Notes: generated from the sequence alone by a model not told the origin. Shown: positions 34,701-48,972, counted from the stretch's first letter. The stretch is DNA of 64,000 nucleotides from Powellomyces hirtus (GCA_025526995.1 JAHLKG010000005.1:496001-560000); one strand, 5' to 3'. A program made the numbers and translations.

Positions 34701-37700
34701 TTCAACGTGCGAAGTCGCCTTTTCTACGGGTATCTCAGAAGACCCAGGTTCATCCCATTCATCCGCGCCATGTACGAGGAGTGGCGAAGACAGCAAAGCA
34801 GGTACATCCTTGTCTTGCCCAATAGGGGATATGGCGCTTTCCCACTCCATATCCTCTGATTCCACGGGAATTGGCTCGAGCACACTTTCGTCAACGCTAG
34901 GATCAAAGATCAGGCAGCCTTCGTCATTTGCCCAGTGAAGCGATTGATCGATGTCGTGATCAGGCAGTGGTAACTCCTCCGGGGCCGCAACCGTTCCATT
35001 GTTCCCAGGACTGCTCGGTTTCGCAGATTTCGGGGGAGGCGTTATAACGTCCAAGGTTGTAGAGCCACGCTTTCGCTTGCGTAACGGTTCGTCGGCAGTA
35101 TCGAATGATAAGTACGAATCCGAGAACCTGTCCGCCGCTCCAAATTTAGCGCTCCGCAATGCGAAAGGGATTTCTGACATGAGCATCTCGTCTACGTCAT
35201 CATCCCCATCATCCATCAGGTCCTCAATGCCTCCACTCAGTCGTCTTGGCACCCGTTCCTTCATATGATTAGGTGAGCGGGTATCCTTAATCTTCTCTTT
35301 AGATGCGCGCTGGGACTTATCCTCCTTTGCACTGGCTGCCTTGGCCCGTCGCGGCTTTTTCGTGACAGGTGTGACGACAGGAGCAATCTCTGGCAGGATA
35401 TCCGAATCAAAGGCTGCGTCATCATCCGTGCTGTCATTGCCCAGATTTGCAAAAGTTTCGTCCAGTTTATCCAAATCGAGAGGACGTTTTCTCTTTTTTG
35501 CAGGTTTATTCATCGTGCTGTCTTCGTCATCTGAGTCAGATACTTGCGGAAGATCGATTTCGTCTTCAGACTCAGCAGCTTTTCTCTTCCGCGATCCTGC
35601 CTTCTTTTTGGCTGCGGTTTTTCGTGGGGCTTTCGGCTTGGGAACCTTCACTTCCTTAACCTTTGCGGCCTTCTTGCTGCGTTTCGTAGATTGATATTCG
35701 GGAATCTCCAGATGGGTTTTGACACAAACTGGTTTGGGCCCTGGCGGGAGCATGCGGCACATATCGTCGGGATACATTTGCAGCTTCTTTCCTTGCTGGT
35801 TCAGAATGGCTTTTTGCACTGACTTGTATTGTGATTGAGAGCGTTTATGAGCCTCTTCTTCTTTGCCTTCTGTTAGCAACAGCACAATTTTCCCTTCTCG
35901 TTTCCTCCCAGTACGACCCATGCGTTGCAACATTCGTATGGGCGAGTTCTGCGCATCGAAGCAAATGATAAGATCTACTTCTCCGATATCAAGACCCTCT
36001 TCTCCGATACTGGTGGCAACAAGAACGTTGTAATTGCCCTTCTGGAATTTGGAGATGACCTGCAAAAAGTATAGTCAGCATATCGTCAAGATCTGAGGTT
36101 AGAAGAGAACGCACAAACCTCTAATTGCTCTTTCTGTGTGAAGCCCTTCTTGTTCGATTTCCCAGCGGCTGCTTGTCCAACAAACGACATGACTCGCACG
36201 AGTGGGTCGTGTTCCTCCAGGGCTGTCTTGATCTCTTCGACACTATCGCGGTACTGGGAAAAAATCATCACTCGTGTTTCCCCAATCTCGTCGCTTCGCC
36301 CCTGCTGAGCTAGTCGCGCCACTTCCTCCTGATGTTCCAAAAAATGTTGTACCACTGTGATAACTAGACGCTCCAGTTTCGGATGACTCGAGAAAGTCGG
36401 CAACGTTATCATGTTTTCGATTTGCTTCATGAGCTGGACTAGATTTGGGTTTTTGCACAATTCCCCGCGGGATCTTGATACACGGCCGCCCGATTGCTGT
36501 GATTCTTGGATATAATGACTCAGGGTGCTGTAGCACGTTCTTATCCCATGCACCGTCAAGAGTTGTAGGGCGCCGGCAAGCTTTTTGAAATACGAGAATG
36601 GCTGCATGTCAGTCAATTACGTAGGACTTCGACAATGCGAAAGTAAACGCACCATCATGGCAACGCCAAAGTCTCCTTCAAGACCAGCGGCACGTCCAGG
36701 CGTCATACCGCCCCCCGATCCACGGCTTTCCTCCCGCCATCGCTCTCTTGCTTTGAGCAGCTCGTACTTTCCCATGTTCGATGCATCCGCACGGAAGAAA
36801 GCTTTGCCTTTGGCCAGTCGAGCGAGGAACGGTTCGCACACTTTGTTCAGTGCCGCTCGGATTTCAAGAATTTGACCTGACAATGGAACAGTGATTGCAT
36901 CAACCGTGCGATGGTGTATGAATGGCTTGATGTCAAGCGAGTCTTCGGTGCGGATTTCAATCCTGGATATCAGAGTGTTTTCGATGACATTCTGCACAGT
37001 TTTGATGTCGCTTCCCGGGGTGGCAGTGAGGGCCAGAATCCGAAACCGTTGGTTCCTTTGCCGAAGTTCACGAATGACTTCGCAGTAAGAATGATTGCCT
37101 GTCGCGCGATGCGCCTCATCCACTACAAGTAAGACCACTTTGTTTGCCGGGCACGTCCCGCGATTGAGATCATTTTGCATGACCTGCGGAGTAAGGAAGA
37201 AGACTCGCTTCTCCAACCAGCTGACCATACGGATGTCAGGTGCAGTGGCGCCGGTCAACTCTATAGTGGCGTCCTGCAGGTTTTCAAAGAAGGAAAGACA
37301 TCATTGTCTTTGAAAGTCAACCTATAGAAACAATTGTGCGTCTACCTGAGGAAGTCCAGTGATCTTGAAGCATGCCTCGATTTGCTGAGCTACCAACGGT
37401 TTCGTTGGAGCCATGAACACAATCTTCCCTTCAGGAAACCATCTGAAGTAGTTGAACATCATGACGGCGGCGATGAATGTCTTTCCAAGACCAGTTGGCA
37501 AAGCAACTAGAGTGTTGTAGAACAATCCTTTGGATATAATGTTGAATTGATAGTCTCGAAGTGAGACATTTGTCGGGAAAATCCATGTTTTGATGGCTTC
37601 CTCGTCCATCTTGTGCAGATCTGGAATGTATCCGGCTCCTGCAAGATCCTTTGGAGAGGTTCTTGTGGTGTCGTCATCCGCATTACCCGAAGCGACTGCT

Positions 37701-38065
37701 CTTATGGGGCCGCCGCCTGAAATCAACGTCGTCTGTTTGCTGGGCACACGGTGATATCCTGGTGCGGCTGTACGAGCCGTCTGGCCAGAAGCAGACCTGC
37801 CACCGAGAGACTCAAACAAAGTGGTTTGCCGACAGAAGGCTGATCCAGCGTCCCTTATATGATCTTTTGGCGGAGCTCTGTTGTCTCCGTCGATCGGTCT
37901 GATTCTGGTTGCGGCCCTGTGAGGATTGGGACCTGATTGCAGAGAGAAGCTGCTGGCCCCACTCGTAATTGCGGCGCCTGCTTCCTCCACGTGCGCCAAT
38001 GCCTGCAGGAACGTCTGGTCGTCCACGGCAAACTCATCAAAGATATCGTCATTTCCCTGATCCAT
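31702..38065 (-). CDS. FANCM/Hef-like DNA helicase with intact-looking XPF-type nuclease and helix-hairpin-helix
   Basis: Eleven exons: 37346-38065, 36653-37273, 36119-36601, 32913-36059, 32721-32828, 32582-32651, 32481-32522, 32301-32415, 32155-32234, 31997-32094 and 31702-31932. All phases agree, for 1,904 residues. The helicase has ALPTGLGKT (about 195), [10 protein letters not shown] (about 290), ALTATPG and [14 protein letters not shown] (about 655), typical of FANCM/Mph1, which remodels forks and D-loops. About 1,000 mostly disordered residues follow. Then comes an ERCC4-type nuclease: VDTREMRS (about 1685), [20 protein letters not shown] with Glu1725-Arg-Lys1727 and Asp1731, and NKRVYEQ. 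A helix-hairpin-helix ends the chain ([11 protein letters not shown], then [14 protein letters not shown]). This is the archaeal Hef order. Yeast Mph1 lacks the nuclease and vertebrate FANCM has a decayed one. The junction of helicase and nuclease parts rests on one 84 nt intron (32829-32912) in phase 0. Confidence 0.88.
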
Positions 38066-38477
38066 GCCTCTGTCTCACGTATATTTCTTGGCGCGGCCTG
38101 GCTTTATAGGCTAACTAGCCAAGAAAGCCATTGAGGTAACCTTCGGACTGCTCGATTTCTGCCAGATCAAATCGAAAGTTCAGCCCAAGATCTGTTTTGA
38201 AATGACGTTTGGGAGTTCTCTCCTACGATGTCTCACTTGTAAAGTGTGATGCAAACGCGTGAGCATCAATTGGGTTCATGTACAATAGTTCAGCGCCGCC
38301 GGTTGTCTCGGTGCCCGCGCGACTGAAGAAAACAACCGGTAACAGCGGTGATGCTTCAAGGAAGAATGAAAAGTACTCTCAAGTTGTTGCCATTTATATA
38401 AAGTGGGAAGAAATCTACCGCCATTTTGGTGGGTATTAGTCTACGCGGTCGACTACATGCTAATGTTCAAAAAAATA
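38066..38477. promoter_or_regulatory. Upstream region of the FANCM/Hef-like gene
   Basis: About 410 bp lie between two minus-strand genes. They hold the cyclin gene 3' flank and the promoter of the helicase gene. I see no gene or repeat. Confidence 0.45.
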
Positions 38478-40159
38478 TCAGGCAGGGCGTCTGATGGGAT
38501 TGTGGCGGACACTTCCTGGTGGATTGGCTCGCTCAGGACGGTGTCGATCCCGCGGCGGCGGAGCCGTTGAGAGGTTTGGAGGAGGTGCTGGAACTGCTGC
38601 TAACTGCATATCCACTGCCGGAGCGGGAACCGGAGCAGACTTTACCGAAGCCGATTTGACCTTAGCCTCATCCCTCTTTGACGATGAGGGAGCGGGGCGG
38701 CCAATTGGGTTGTGTCTGTGTACCGTCGGCCGAGTGCGTTGAGGCCCAGGTGTGACCTCCTTGTTTACCGGGGTCTTGCTGGGGCTGGTCGGGGATGGCG
38801 TCATAGGGAGCTACACACGTCTGCGTCAACGAAGTGTAATCGCAGATACAGATGAATGGTCGACCTACATTTGTTGGCTTCTCAGAACCACGAGTTCCGG
38901 GTCTCACGTTATTCTTCGTCTGCGCAGATCGCGGCCCTTTCCCCTGCTTTGCGAGCTGCTCTTTCCTGATGACTATGATGTCAAACACTTTCGCCATTAT
39001 TCGGGCAGTCGAGATCTCTTGTGCAAACGCTATACGGTTTGCAAGGTTGACCTTGTTAGACTGGAACTGGATCCATTCTAGGGATCGCAAGGATCCTACC
39101 ATCAAGCTTGTTCTTGCTGAGGTTCAACACCTCCCACCAAGGTTTGCCGTTGCGAGTGAGGGTCTGCTTTGTTTTGAAACATCCCAGAATCACAGCTGCT
39201 TGGGCAATTTGTGCTGGCGTTGCGCGGACAGCGAGGCTTGTAATGAGACTGTTGGGATGATATGTGTCATCAGACCAGGTCAGATTCGCTGCCGCGCACA
39301 TCTCAACAAACGTACGCCTCGTTACAGCACTTCTTCACCGACGCTTGCAAGGTTTCGGAACCTAAGCGGTAACAGGGATTAGCGGTGACTTCGAATGACA
39401 CACCAGTAGAGCGTTTCTAACCTCCAAATTTCGAAACTATGTCCCGTGCCAGTGCATGCGGGAGAGTTGGGACGAGATCCCCTTCAACAAGTCGCATGAC
39501 AAGTGTTTCGTTGGACCTAATACGTTTTTCCCACAACTGTCTCTCCTATCGAGCAAAATCAGACATCGCATCGTACACAACTATACTCAGCGGCGATAGG
39601 ACCATACCTGAGTTGTGGGAGACATTTTTTTCATAGCTGCAGCACATGTGTACGCCACGTGGTCAAGTTTCCTGAAATATCGATTCTCGCCGAGCTTGCT
39701 GCATAGGAAAATTATACTAGCGCATAACTCCCAACGATGAGTTTTCTGTATCGGAACTCTCATGAAAACTCTGTGCAAGAGTATCTTGGCCGTGTTGATC
39801 AATTCACTTGGGCTAGAAAAGACAATGTGAGGTTTTAGGCTTACACACAGCGAAGGACAATGTTAAGACAAATGCAGCTCTACTTACAGGCCCAATCCCG
39901 TTATGCTGAAGTTCGAAGATAGCTGTATGGAGCCAGAGGCGCACACCTTCTCGATGAAAATACAGGCCTGGTGGCGGGCCCAAATCTCGGCATTGACATC
40001 CCACTTTTGTGGGTCCCGCTTGCAAGTTGGGTTTTCGTATAGCGTCTGGTACTCTGTAAAAACCCAGGAATTCTTGGTGGTGTGACTGAAGGTCGGGATG
40101 GGACCTTTGGCGGACGAGGGGAGAGGCATGCTCGAGGCCGGGGTGGGACTCGAAGGCAT
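38478..40159 (-). CDS. Transcriptional cyclin (cyclin K/T, CTD-kinase type)
   Basis: Seven exons: 39888-40159, 39608-39812, 39422-39545, 39339-39361, 39100-39301, 38908-39017 and 38478-38810, for 422 residues. The first cyclin fold starts at SWVFTEYQTLYENPTCKRD and includes LGLPSELINTAKILLHRVFM and LCASIIFLCSKLGE. The second fold includes ANLTWSDDTYHPNSL, TPAQIAQAAVILG and the paired Trp of KPWWEVLNLSKNKLDEI, which matches the K/T group. The tail is Pro-, Ala- and Arg-rich. Such cyclins activate Cdk9- or Cdk12-type kinases that phosphorylate the RNA polymerase II tail, in the nucleus. The exon 4 region is the weak point: it needs a 23 nt exon followed by a 37 nt intron, and a different splice there cannot be ruled out. 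Divergent from the Arp9-like gene. Confidence 0.8.
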
Positions 40160-40634
40160 GGTTGCTTGTTGTTGTGATTGTGTGGTTGTTGTGAGATGAG
40201 AGGGCGGAAGAGGAGTGTGCTTGCTCCGACAGGTAAACAAGAGGGAGCGATCGACGACCCTGAACGGTGTACGTCAGCAATCCCACCGAATTCACCAAAG
40301 TTGTGGGGCCAGTCAAATTGTCCAAATGTCACATTCTTGGTGTGTTTCCCAGAAGCAAACAAGTGTATTATCTCCGTCGTCTGTGATTCCCTCCTTCCCT
40401 CCCTCATGGCTGCTCATCTTTCAATCAACGGAAGGTGTTATCATTCTGAGGAGAGAGTGAACAGTCGCTAATACAAAGAAACAAAACTTCCAATTGTCCA
40501 AATGCCGTCCTTGATATGGGATGCTGCTGGTTTCAGGCACACTGACAGGAGTTCATGCAATTGCGATTTTGGGGCATCTCTGCATTTTGTTTCTTAGACT
40601 CTTTCTAAGCAAAATCAAGAACATAGGAGAGGGC
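40160..40634. promoter_or_regulatory. Divergent promoter between cyclin and Arp9-like genes
   Basis: These 475 bp separate two genes running apart. The plus frame from 40521 runs into the Arp9-like start but adds 38 hydrophobic residues that do not resemble the family. I see no other gene. Confidence 0.45.
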
Positions 40635-42654
40635 ATGATCACCCAGGTGAATCCTCGGGAGAGCAGGCTCATTGTCCTGCAGACAGGTTCTTTTCAGACC
40701 AAGGCAGGCTATGTAGATCACCTAACGATTCCCTTCACGGTAAGGCAAAAGCATAATCGAAACCACAAAAGACAGGAATCGGTCCTCAGCTGCGACCTAT
40801 GATCCAATTGTGACACCGTCTGCTTCAATCTGTCTAGGCGATACCCTCAATCGTCGGCGTCCGGCAGCAGAAGGGACAATCTGGTGCCCCGATTGGAATT
40901 GGGATATCGCACGTGACGGCACCAGAGGCTGGACCCTCGGAAACCAACGAACAGGAGGATGAAGGGAAGGCTGTATTGGAGGAGAGTACTCCTACCACAA
41001 ACGTCCAACTAGAATCAACAGTAGCACAGCAGACACAAAGTTCCCCCGGCGATCCGGTCTCAAACGACGACCGGCTGGAGGAGGCACCTCCGGCGAATGA
41101 CTCGGATGCGCTTGAGAGAACGTACATCGCAGGAAGCAAGCTCGCTTCAGAAGGAATCTCAGAGGAAACGCTGATTCGTCCCATTCACAACGGCACTCCA
41201 GCAGACTGGCACGCTCTGGCGGGACTATGGTACGGAGATGACCAAAACCTGCGCTTGGATGATGTGGAATACGACTCATGGATGCGCATTGGACCGTTGT
41301 CTATAGGCAGCATATACTCCTCCGAGAATTGCCAACGCCAATCAATCGATCTCGCAATGATTGGTCGGTGCTTATGACGGTCCCCGTTTCGTGGAGCAAA
41401 GTGGAACATGCTCGTGCAACCCAGATCATGTTTGAGGAAATAAACATGCTAGCGTTTACCATTGTCGAACAGCCTCTCGCAGCTCTATATGGATGCAACC
41501 TCACAACCGGTCTTGTAATTGACATTGGTCATGAGACGACAGGTGCGTGGCTTCTGTAACTCGTCCATTAGCTGCCAACTCACGGGCTCTTCGATCAGAC
41601 GTAACTCCCATCATCGACAACAACATCATACGCTACGCTCACAAAACAATCCCACTTGGTGGCCGCGACATTGAGCTTTACCTAAAGCGGTTATTACAGG
41701 AGGACCCGGTTTTTATGTCGGAGCTTGCTGGAGCGGATCTTACCGATGAGCTGGTGCGCCACATCAAGGAAACTGCTTGCGAGGTACTTCGATGATATCG
41801 CAGCTCATTGCGTTCTCTCAATCATGCTCACGCGAGGTTCTTGTGTCCCATTGCAACAGATCAACGTGAGCCCTGAATCAGGTAGACCTGGTCCCGTGGA
41901 CGCGACAAAACGCGTATCATTTTCCGTCAATGGCAAAGAGGTAACGGACTTCCCAATCGCTTTCGCACGAGTACAGTCTTCAGGGTTGATTCTAACGTAG
42001 AGTCTTTTCCACTGGACAGTATACGATTGGGAGTGCCCGTTACCGCTGCGCGGACGTGCTCTTCGATCCTCTGCTTTTCTACGATGCTAGATCGGACCAT
42101 GCGAGCATGGGAATTCACGAAGCTTGCTACCTCGCTGTCACAGAGGCGTGCGAGCCGGAAAAGCGCACACTACTATGGGATGCCTTACTTCTTACGGGCG
42201 GCTGTGCAGGATTGAAAGGCCTTCGCCACAGGCTGGACAAGGAGCTCATGGGTCTGGTCTCGGCTTCGGAGACAAGTAATGAGTTTCAAGCAAAGGAATT
42301 AAAGTGGGCTGGTCTACCCGACTATTTTACGGCCTATAAGGACTGCCCGAATGATCTGACATATCTTGGAGCGTCTATTGTAGCAAGGGTGCGTAATCAA
42401 GTGTTGCACGAGAACTACCCGAGAAAGTCATGTGGGAGGGTGTTAAACCGTTCATCTCGCGTTGTCTCACATGTGCTCTCCTCAACCATCATCAGATCGT
42501 ATTCACGTCATCCTCCTTTGCCTATGTCACCAAGGTGCGTCAGTGTGGACCCTTCGCCCTGTTGTCGAAACGAGTATCATCTAAACATTTGCCTCCCTCG
42601 CTATAGGCTGATTATAATGAAATGGGACCAGCTGCCATCTATCTCAAGACATGA
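40635..42654 (+). CDS. ARP9: Actin-related protein, Arp9-like
   Basis: Eight exons: 40635-40739, 40838-41229, 41307-41542, 41599-41783, 41860-41940, 42020-42388, 42496-42534 and 42607-42654, for 484 residues. Actin-fold marks are VLQTGSFQTKAGYVDHLTIP (phosphate loop 1 region), WSVLMTVPVSWSKVEHARAT, MLAFTIVEQPLAALYGCN, TGLVIDIGHETTDVTPIIDN (phosphate loop 2) and LLLTGGCAGLKGLRHRL. An acidic, Gln/Ser-rich insertion lies near residues 60-120. Overall this fits fungal Arp9, which pairs with Arp7 (or Arp42 in fission yeast) on the helicase-SANT helix of SWI/SNF and RSC chromatin remodellers. ATP binding is often lost in Arp9. The acceptors at 41306 and 41859 were chosen because they keep phase and join family motifs. 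It ends 121 bp from the convergent ThrE-like gene. Confidence 0.85.
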
Positions 42655-42775
42655 GTGCCACTCAGTCTGATGACTTCCAGTCCGTATACCACTGAACAAT
42701 TCGTTCATGAACTGTAAATAAGTGCTCCACCAATTGAACAGAAAGAAGGGCGTCGGAGTGATTTGAGCATCACCC

Positions 42776-45092
42776 TCAGAAAGTCATGTATTTAAGTTTA
42801 GGCCCACGTATCGGGAACACCAATAGCGTTGCAACAAACAATCCTATTGTGATGCTCATTCCAATGATCAGCATTTGGAATGCAAAGTTAGACCCGCCAG
42901 TAGTATTGGCTCCCAAGAAGCCCAATGTACTTCGCACTCCAACACTACCGGGAACCAATAACAAAATCCCGGCCAAGATTGGCGCAACCGCAACATCGTG
43001 ACTGATCCGAGCGTACATGTTAGACGCCAAGCCGATGGCAAGCGCCGATAGAACCATGGGAATCTGGCCACCGTTTTTCTTGAATGCCTCGACATCATTG
43101 AGGAAGTATGACGTGACGAATCCCAGCGCGGATACAACCATCATGATCATCCATTGGTTGCGATGCGCTTGGAAGAAGATGCAGATGCAAACGGACATGA
43201 CCGGGAAGATAAGGAAGATCCAGTATGGGGAGACTTCTCCTATCGGGCAGTCGGCTGCGCGGTCCATGGAGATTCCCGCATCCCAGACAAGTGGGCCGAC
43301 GGACATTCCGAAGCCAAGCAACATCGCAGTGAATAGGGCGTGGAACATGCGAACAGTGCCGCTGACCATGTTCCGCGTGGATATCTCAATGATACTGATA
43401 GTCAGACTCAACCCCTAGAGAAACGTGGAACCCAAGAATTCAGATTATGCGGACAGCGCAAGAAGCACAAATGTCATAAACATACCGGTAGGAGAATGGC
43501 CAATGCACTCAGAACGACAACTGTTTCGTCCATACAAGAGGCCCCAGTGAGACTCTTGAACCCACGGACAAGCAGCCCGACAATCAGGGCGGCAACAAAG
43601 TCCAGTAAGTATGTGAAGGAGGGGTATCTTTCTGCCGCCAGACACAAAAGTCCAACCACTAGACCCAGAATGGCGGACATTCCAGATTCAAGCCAATTTG
43701 CTTTGAAGCCAATGATGGCGATCCCAAATGAAACGATCGGGAATGTCGACAGGAACACAGGCCGGGAGTAGTCTTGACCAAGGCGAATTTCGGACAATCG
43801 CTCGAGTGCTTGATCGATCATGACGCTCCCATCTGTGAGGTCGCGGCAAAGGAAGTTGACGGCAGTCAATTTTGCCATGTTGAATCCTTGCGGGGCCTTC
43901 ACGAGATGTGTACTGGACGAGTGGTCTTCGTTTCCAAAGCTGATCAGGATCAACCCGGGTAGGACGACAAAGTTGCTTTCGACGTCGAGGGCATCTGATA
44001 CAGATCGAAGGTTGTGTTCCAGACGATGGCTCGGTGATCCGTAGACAGCAAAGGCACGAGATAGCTTGATCAAAAAGTCACGGCGCTTCAGCTGACAGAC
44101 GTAAACATGTTAGAACACTCAATCTAGATGGATCATCAATCTCCGAAGGGCGATAACGAGAATCTTACCACATCCGCGTTTGCTACCCCGCTGATGATGG
44201 TATGTTCGGAACGCGCATCCTTCCATCGATCGTAAGCGGTGCCTCCTGGCATTGGCCCGCCTTCCCCGTCACATGTCGAGCAGACGCTGGGCTTGCGATC
44301 CAAGCCGAAAGCTGGTGGGGCGGTGCGAACACTCCATTGGTTGTCCGCTTCGTTATTGGAAACCTTCCGACTTGTTGCCACAATGGCTGCGATGGAGGTG
44401 AGATACTTTCTAGTGTTGTTGACGTAAGTACTTTCATTGTCGCTCGTGCCGGCATTGGTTGACGCCAAGATCCCTGGAAGATCCGCGGAACTAGAAGTCG
44501 GTATCCTGTTGTCCAATCCCAACTCGAACGTGTCAGTTTCTTTCACGTCATCCTTCCAATGGATTGTTGGGTTTCTGTGAAGGTCAGCGCGGCTTGTGAC
44601 GGGACTTGGTATGGGTGTTGGGTTGGGGGATGCGGAGGCATTAGCTGTCGGGCTTGGAATTGGAATTGGTTTTACTGCAATCTCAACGTGGTCAGCGCTG
44701 TAGCTTCGAACGGGAGATGTCGCTCGTGGGATATGGTGAACGCGAGACGGAGTTTCCGAAGGACGCCGCGAGTATGGAGGGGTTTCTTGGCTGGGTATCA
44801 CTCCTCCATTGTCTGCAGCGTGCACGCTATGGTTCACGCTGTGGTTCCTCCTATGACTGTGGTGGTGACCGCCATGGGCGCTGCTGCCTCGTCGGTGATA
44901 CGTGGCCGCTGTTCGGACGCTGCCACGCCTTAGAAGTGTAACAGGTTCTCCGGAAGAATCAAGTTTGACAATATCTGTTGCATCGTGCTCTTCCTCGTCT
45001 ACTGTCGCGGGGTGGGGGTTGAGAATGGGATTGCCCGCTGAGCCTTGCTGTGCTGGCCGAGGATGTACGAATATGTCATCGAAGAGGGACAT
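42776..45092 (-). CDS. ThrE/Prm10-like multi-pass membrane protein
   Basis: Three exons, 44169-45092, 43486-44091 and 42776-43414, for 722 residues. The first 300 residues are Ser/Pro/His-rich and probably cytosolic and disordered. Then comes the ThrE N-terminal region (RRDFLIKLSRAFAVYGSPSH, then SNFVVLPGLILISF), which in bacteria precedes a threonine exporter. At least eight hydrophobic segments follow, for example GMSAILGLVVGLLCLA, YWIFLIFPVMSVCICIFF and VAPILAGILLLVPGS. In fungi the family includes the pheromone-regulated Prm10 and YJL108C, whose substrate is not settled. Location (plasma membrane or vacuole) is not visible from sequence. All three exons join in phase 0. Confidence 0.92.
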
Positions 45093-45759
45093 TTTGCAGA
45101 CAAGCTAAACGGGACGAGAGTTGCAGCCGTGCCCTGATATCCTTCAAGTCCGTCACTCCCACTTTCGCACTCAGCACGAGGTCGTAGAAAACGTGTAAAA
45201 CCATTATGGCTTTGGTTTGACTGGTGTTGCATAACAGGACTCAATTCTTAGTCAAATGATTCCCCCGCCAGTCGGGCCCGCGATTTTTTTTTCAAACTCA
45301 TGAGACTGAACTCGCGTGGCTGTAATACACTTTTGGCGCGCCAATGACGCGCTGCGGTTGGGTGGCGGCCGCCGATGGATTTCTATACCTGTGGTAACCC
45401 ATCGTAGGCCCGGGTTTTCCCAGACCGTGGAAACTCTGTTGCTCAGTAATCCTTCTCAAAGTTCTCATGGACAAAAAAAAAAGAAAGGAGGGAAAAAAAA
45501 AAAACTAGCGGAGTTTGAAAAACTTTTTTTTTGGAAGACACGATCGATTTTGTGTCCCATCTCAATCCACGTTCCAGACGCTTGGTAGCGTGAAGCTTGT
45601 TGACCACCTGTGTCAGCAGTGGCTTAGGGATGCGTAAGCTTAGAGTTAACCAGTTTCGACAGCCTTCAAAGTTGGACATTTTCCCACTGACGTGTGCGCC
45701 GAAGTGTGACATCAAACAAATAATAGTAGCGATGCATACTATTCCGCAGGTGCAAGGTA
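45093..45759. promoter_or_regulatory. Divergent promoter with homopolymer tracts
   Basis: These 667 bp lie between the ThrE-like gene (-) and the Gfd2-like gene (+). They contain a cluster of A runs and a T run at 45473-45534. Poly(dA:dT) tracts commonly exclude nucleosomes from fungal promoters. Small frames that cross it are unsupported. Confidence 0.5.
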
Positions 45760-47010
45760 ATGAGTCATTCAATTGCGATAGTGGCGAAACAACAGTCAGT
45801 CACGACCGTTCTTTCCTCTTCTGGTCTTGCTCGAACTCCAGGTGCCTACCTGAAGATACTGCCCGTTGAGTGTCACGATCAGGTTAAAGCTTACTTCCGC
45901 CAAAAAACGTTCCTATCCAAATGGTTGAGGTCTTGGAGGTTCATGTAAGATGTCCTTGCATCAAAGATGTGACTTGTTTTAGTTACTGACGCTTTGACAG
46001 GTTCGGACGGTTCGAGGACAAGAATCTTGTCTTTGTACCAAATGAACTATTGACGATGACAAGCGAACACTTGTTGCTCATTGCCGGGAAGGCGGTTCCA
46101 CCTTGTGTCAATTTGGATGCAGAATATCTGAACGAGCGACTCATGATCAACCTCTCCGCACATAAAAACGATATCTCCAGATTGCAGCCTGTAACATTTG
46201 AAACCCCAGAAGATATTGAAAAGTTTCAGAAACATCTTGTTGAGCTCAACGCGCAGCTCAGATTGGAGAAACTAGCCGAAAAATACATGGTTGTTTTGGA
46301 AAATGCCAAACAGAAATTGGACGATCACATCTTCCTTGCGCTGGATGTAGAAGCGTATGAGGCCGACCATAGTAAGTCGTTCGTCTGACAAAACAAACAA
46401 TTAGCGCGACTCCAAAGTTCATTCGGTTGCATTTACAGCCATTCTCTTGGAGATCGGTTGGACTCTTTGGTCGCCGAAGCTGCCTAAAAGCTCACGTTTG
46501 TGGGCCAAGGTACGTGAAACCCTCTCCCCAGACACAGTAGGCATGGTCTCATAAGGGGCTTTTCCAAGCACTACGTGATTACGGACAATCTCAGGTACCG
46601 TAATGGAAGATACGTACCGGATCACCGGTACAATTTCAATCAAGGGGACTCTGTCGAAGCCACTCTGGAGGAGACTCTTGAAGAACTCAGGCACGACTTC
46701 CGTCGCAAAAATGTGGTTCTAATTGGTCATGATATCCGCTCCGACATCGAATATCTGGAGATCTGGGGACTCGACCCCACTGACTACACAAAGGACATCT
46801 TCGACACACGCGACCTTTTCGTGCCGGTGGGAATGAAGGAACAGACCTCACTCAAGACCATCTGCACCGATCTTAACATTCCGACCAAATACCTCCATAA
46901 CGCAGGTAAGCGCAGGCTGAATGTGGTACCCCATATTGTGTTTAAAATCTTGGCGTCTAGGAAATGACGCGTACTATACCATGTTGGCCTTCATGGCCAT
47001 GGTCGCATGA
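45760..47010 (+). CDS. Gfd2/YDR514C-like protein with DEDDh exonuclease-type fold
   Basis: Five exons, 45760-45944, 46001-46371, 46439-46509, 46569-46905 and 46961-47010, give 337 residues. The C-terminal half is an RNase-H-like nuclease fold: IFLALDVEAYEADHSTILLE supplies the first Asp and Glu, VVLIGHDIRSDIEYLE the next Asp, and NAGNDAYYTM a His-x-x-Gly-x-Asp-like end (HNAGND). All catalytic positions of the DEDDh type are therefore present. Yeast Gfd2 was linked to Dbp5 and mRNA export and YDR514C is a paralogue; neither has a settled substrate. The N-terminal 150 residues (VECHDQVKAYFRQKTFLSKW and a coiled-coil-like LVELNAQLRLEKLAEKYM) are typical of this group. It ends 103 bp from the convergent MAP kinase gene. 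Confidence 0.88.
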
Positions 47011-47113
47011 TAACTGTTTGTTTCGCTTGAGTTTTGTACCTCCTGAAAATCTGAATTTGTACGTAGCCTGGATTAAATCCTTATATATTGACATGATCTG
47101 CTCGGCACTGGGA

Positions 47114-48810
<1,697 letters not shown>

Positions 48811-48972
48811 GTTTGCGAATTATCGTTTGCGCCTCACAGAGATAGGGCTTCAGAAAACACTGATCCTTCTGTCACCGGCGAAACGGATTACGTGATAATC
48901 GCGTCCTCGCGCGTTCCATTATGGCTATCGACCGGCGTTCGTCAAAAAAACTCTCAAGAAACGCTGAGCAAC
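48811..48972. promoter_or_regulatory. Very short divergent promoter (MAPK and RIIa genes)
   Basis: Only 162 bp separate the two start codons, so the promoters must overlap. No site can be named by eye. Confidence 0.6.
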
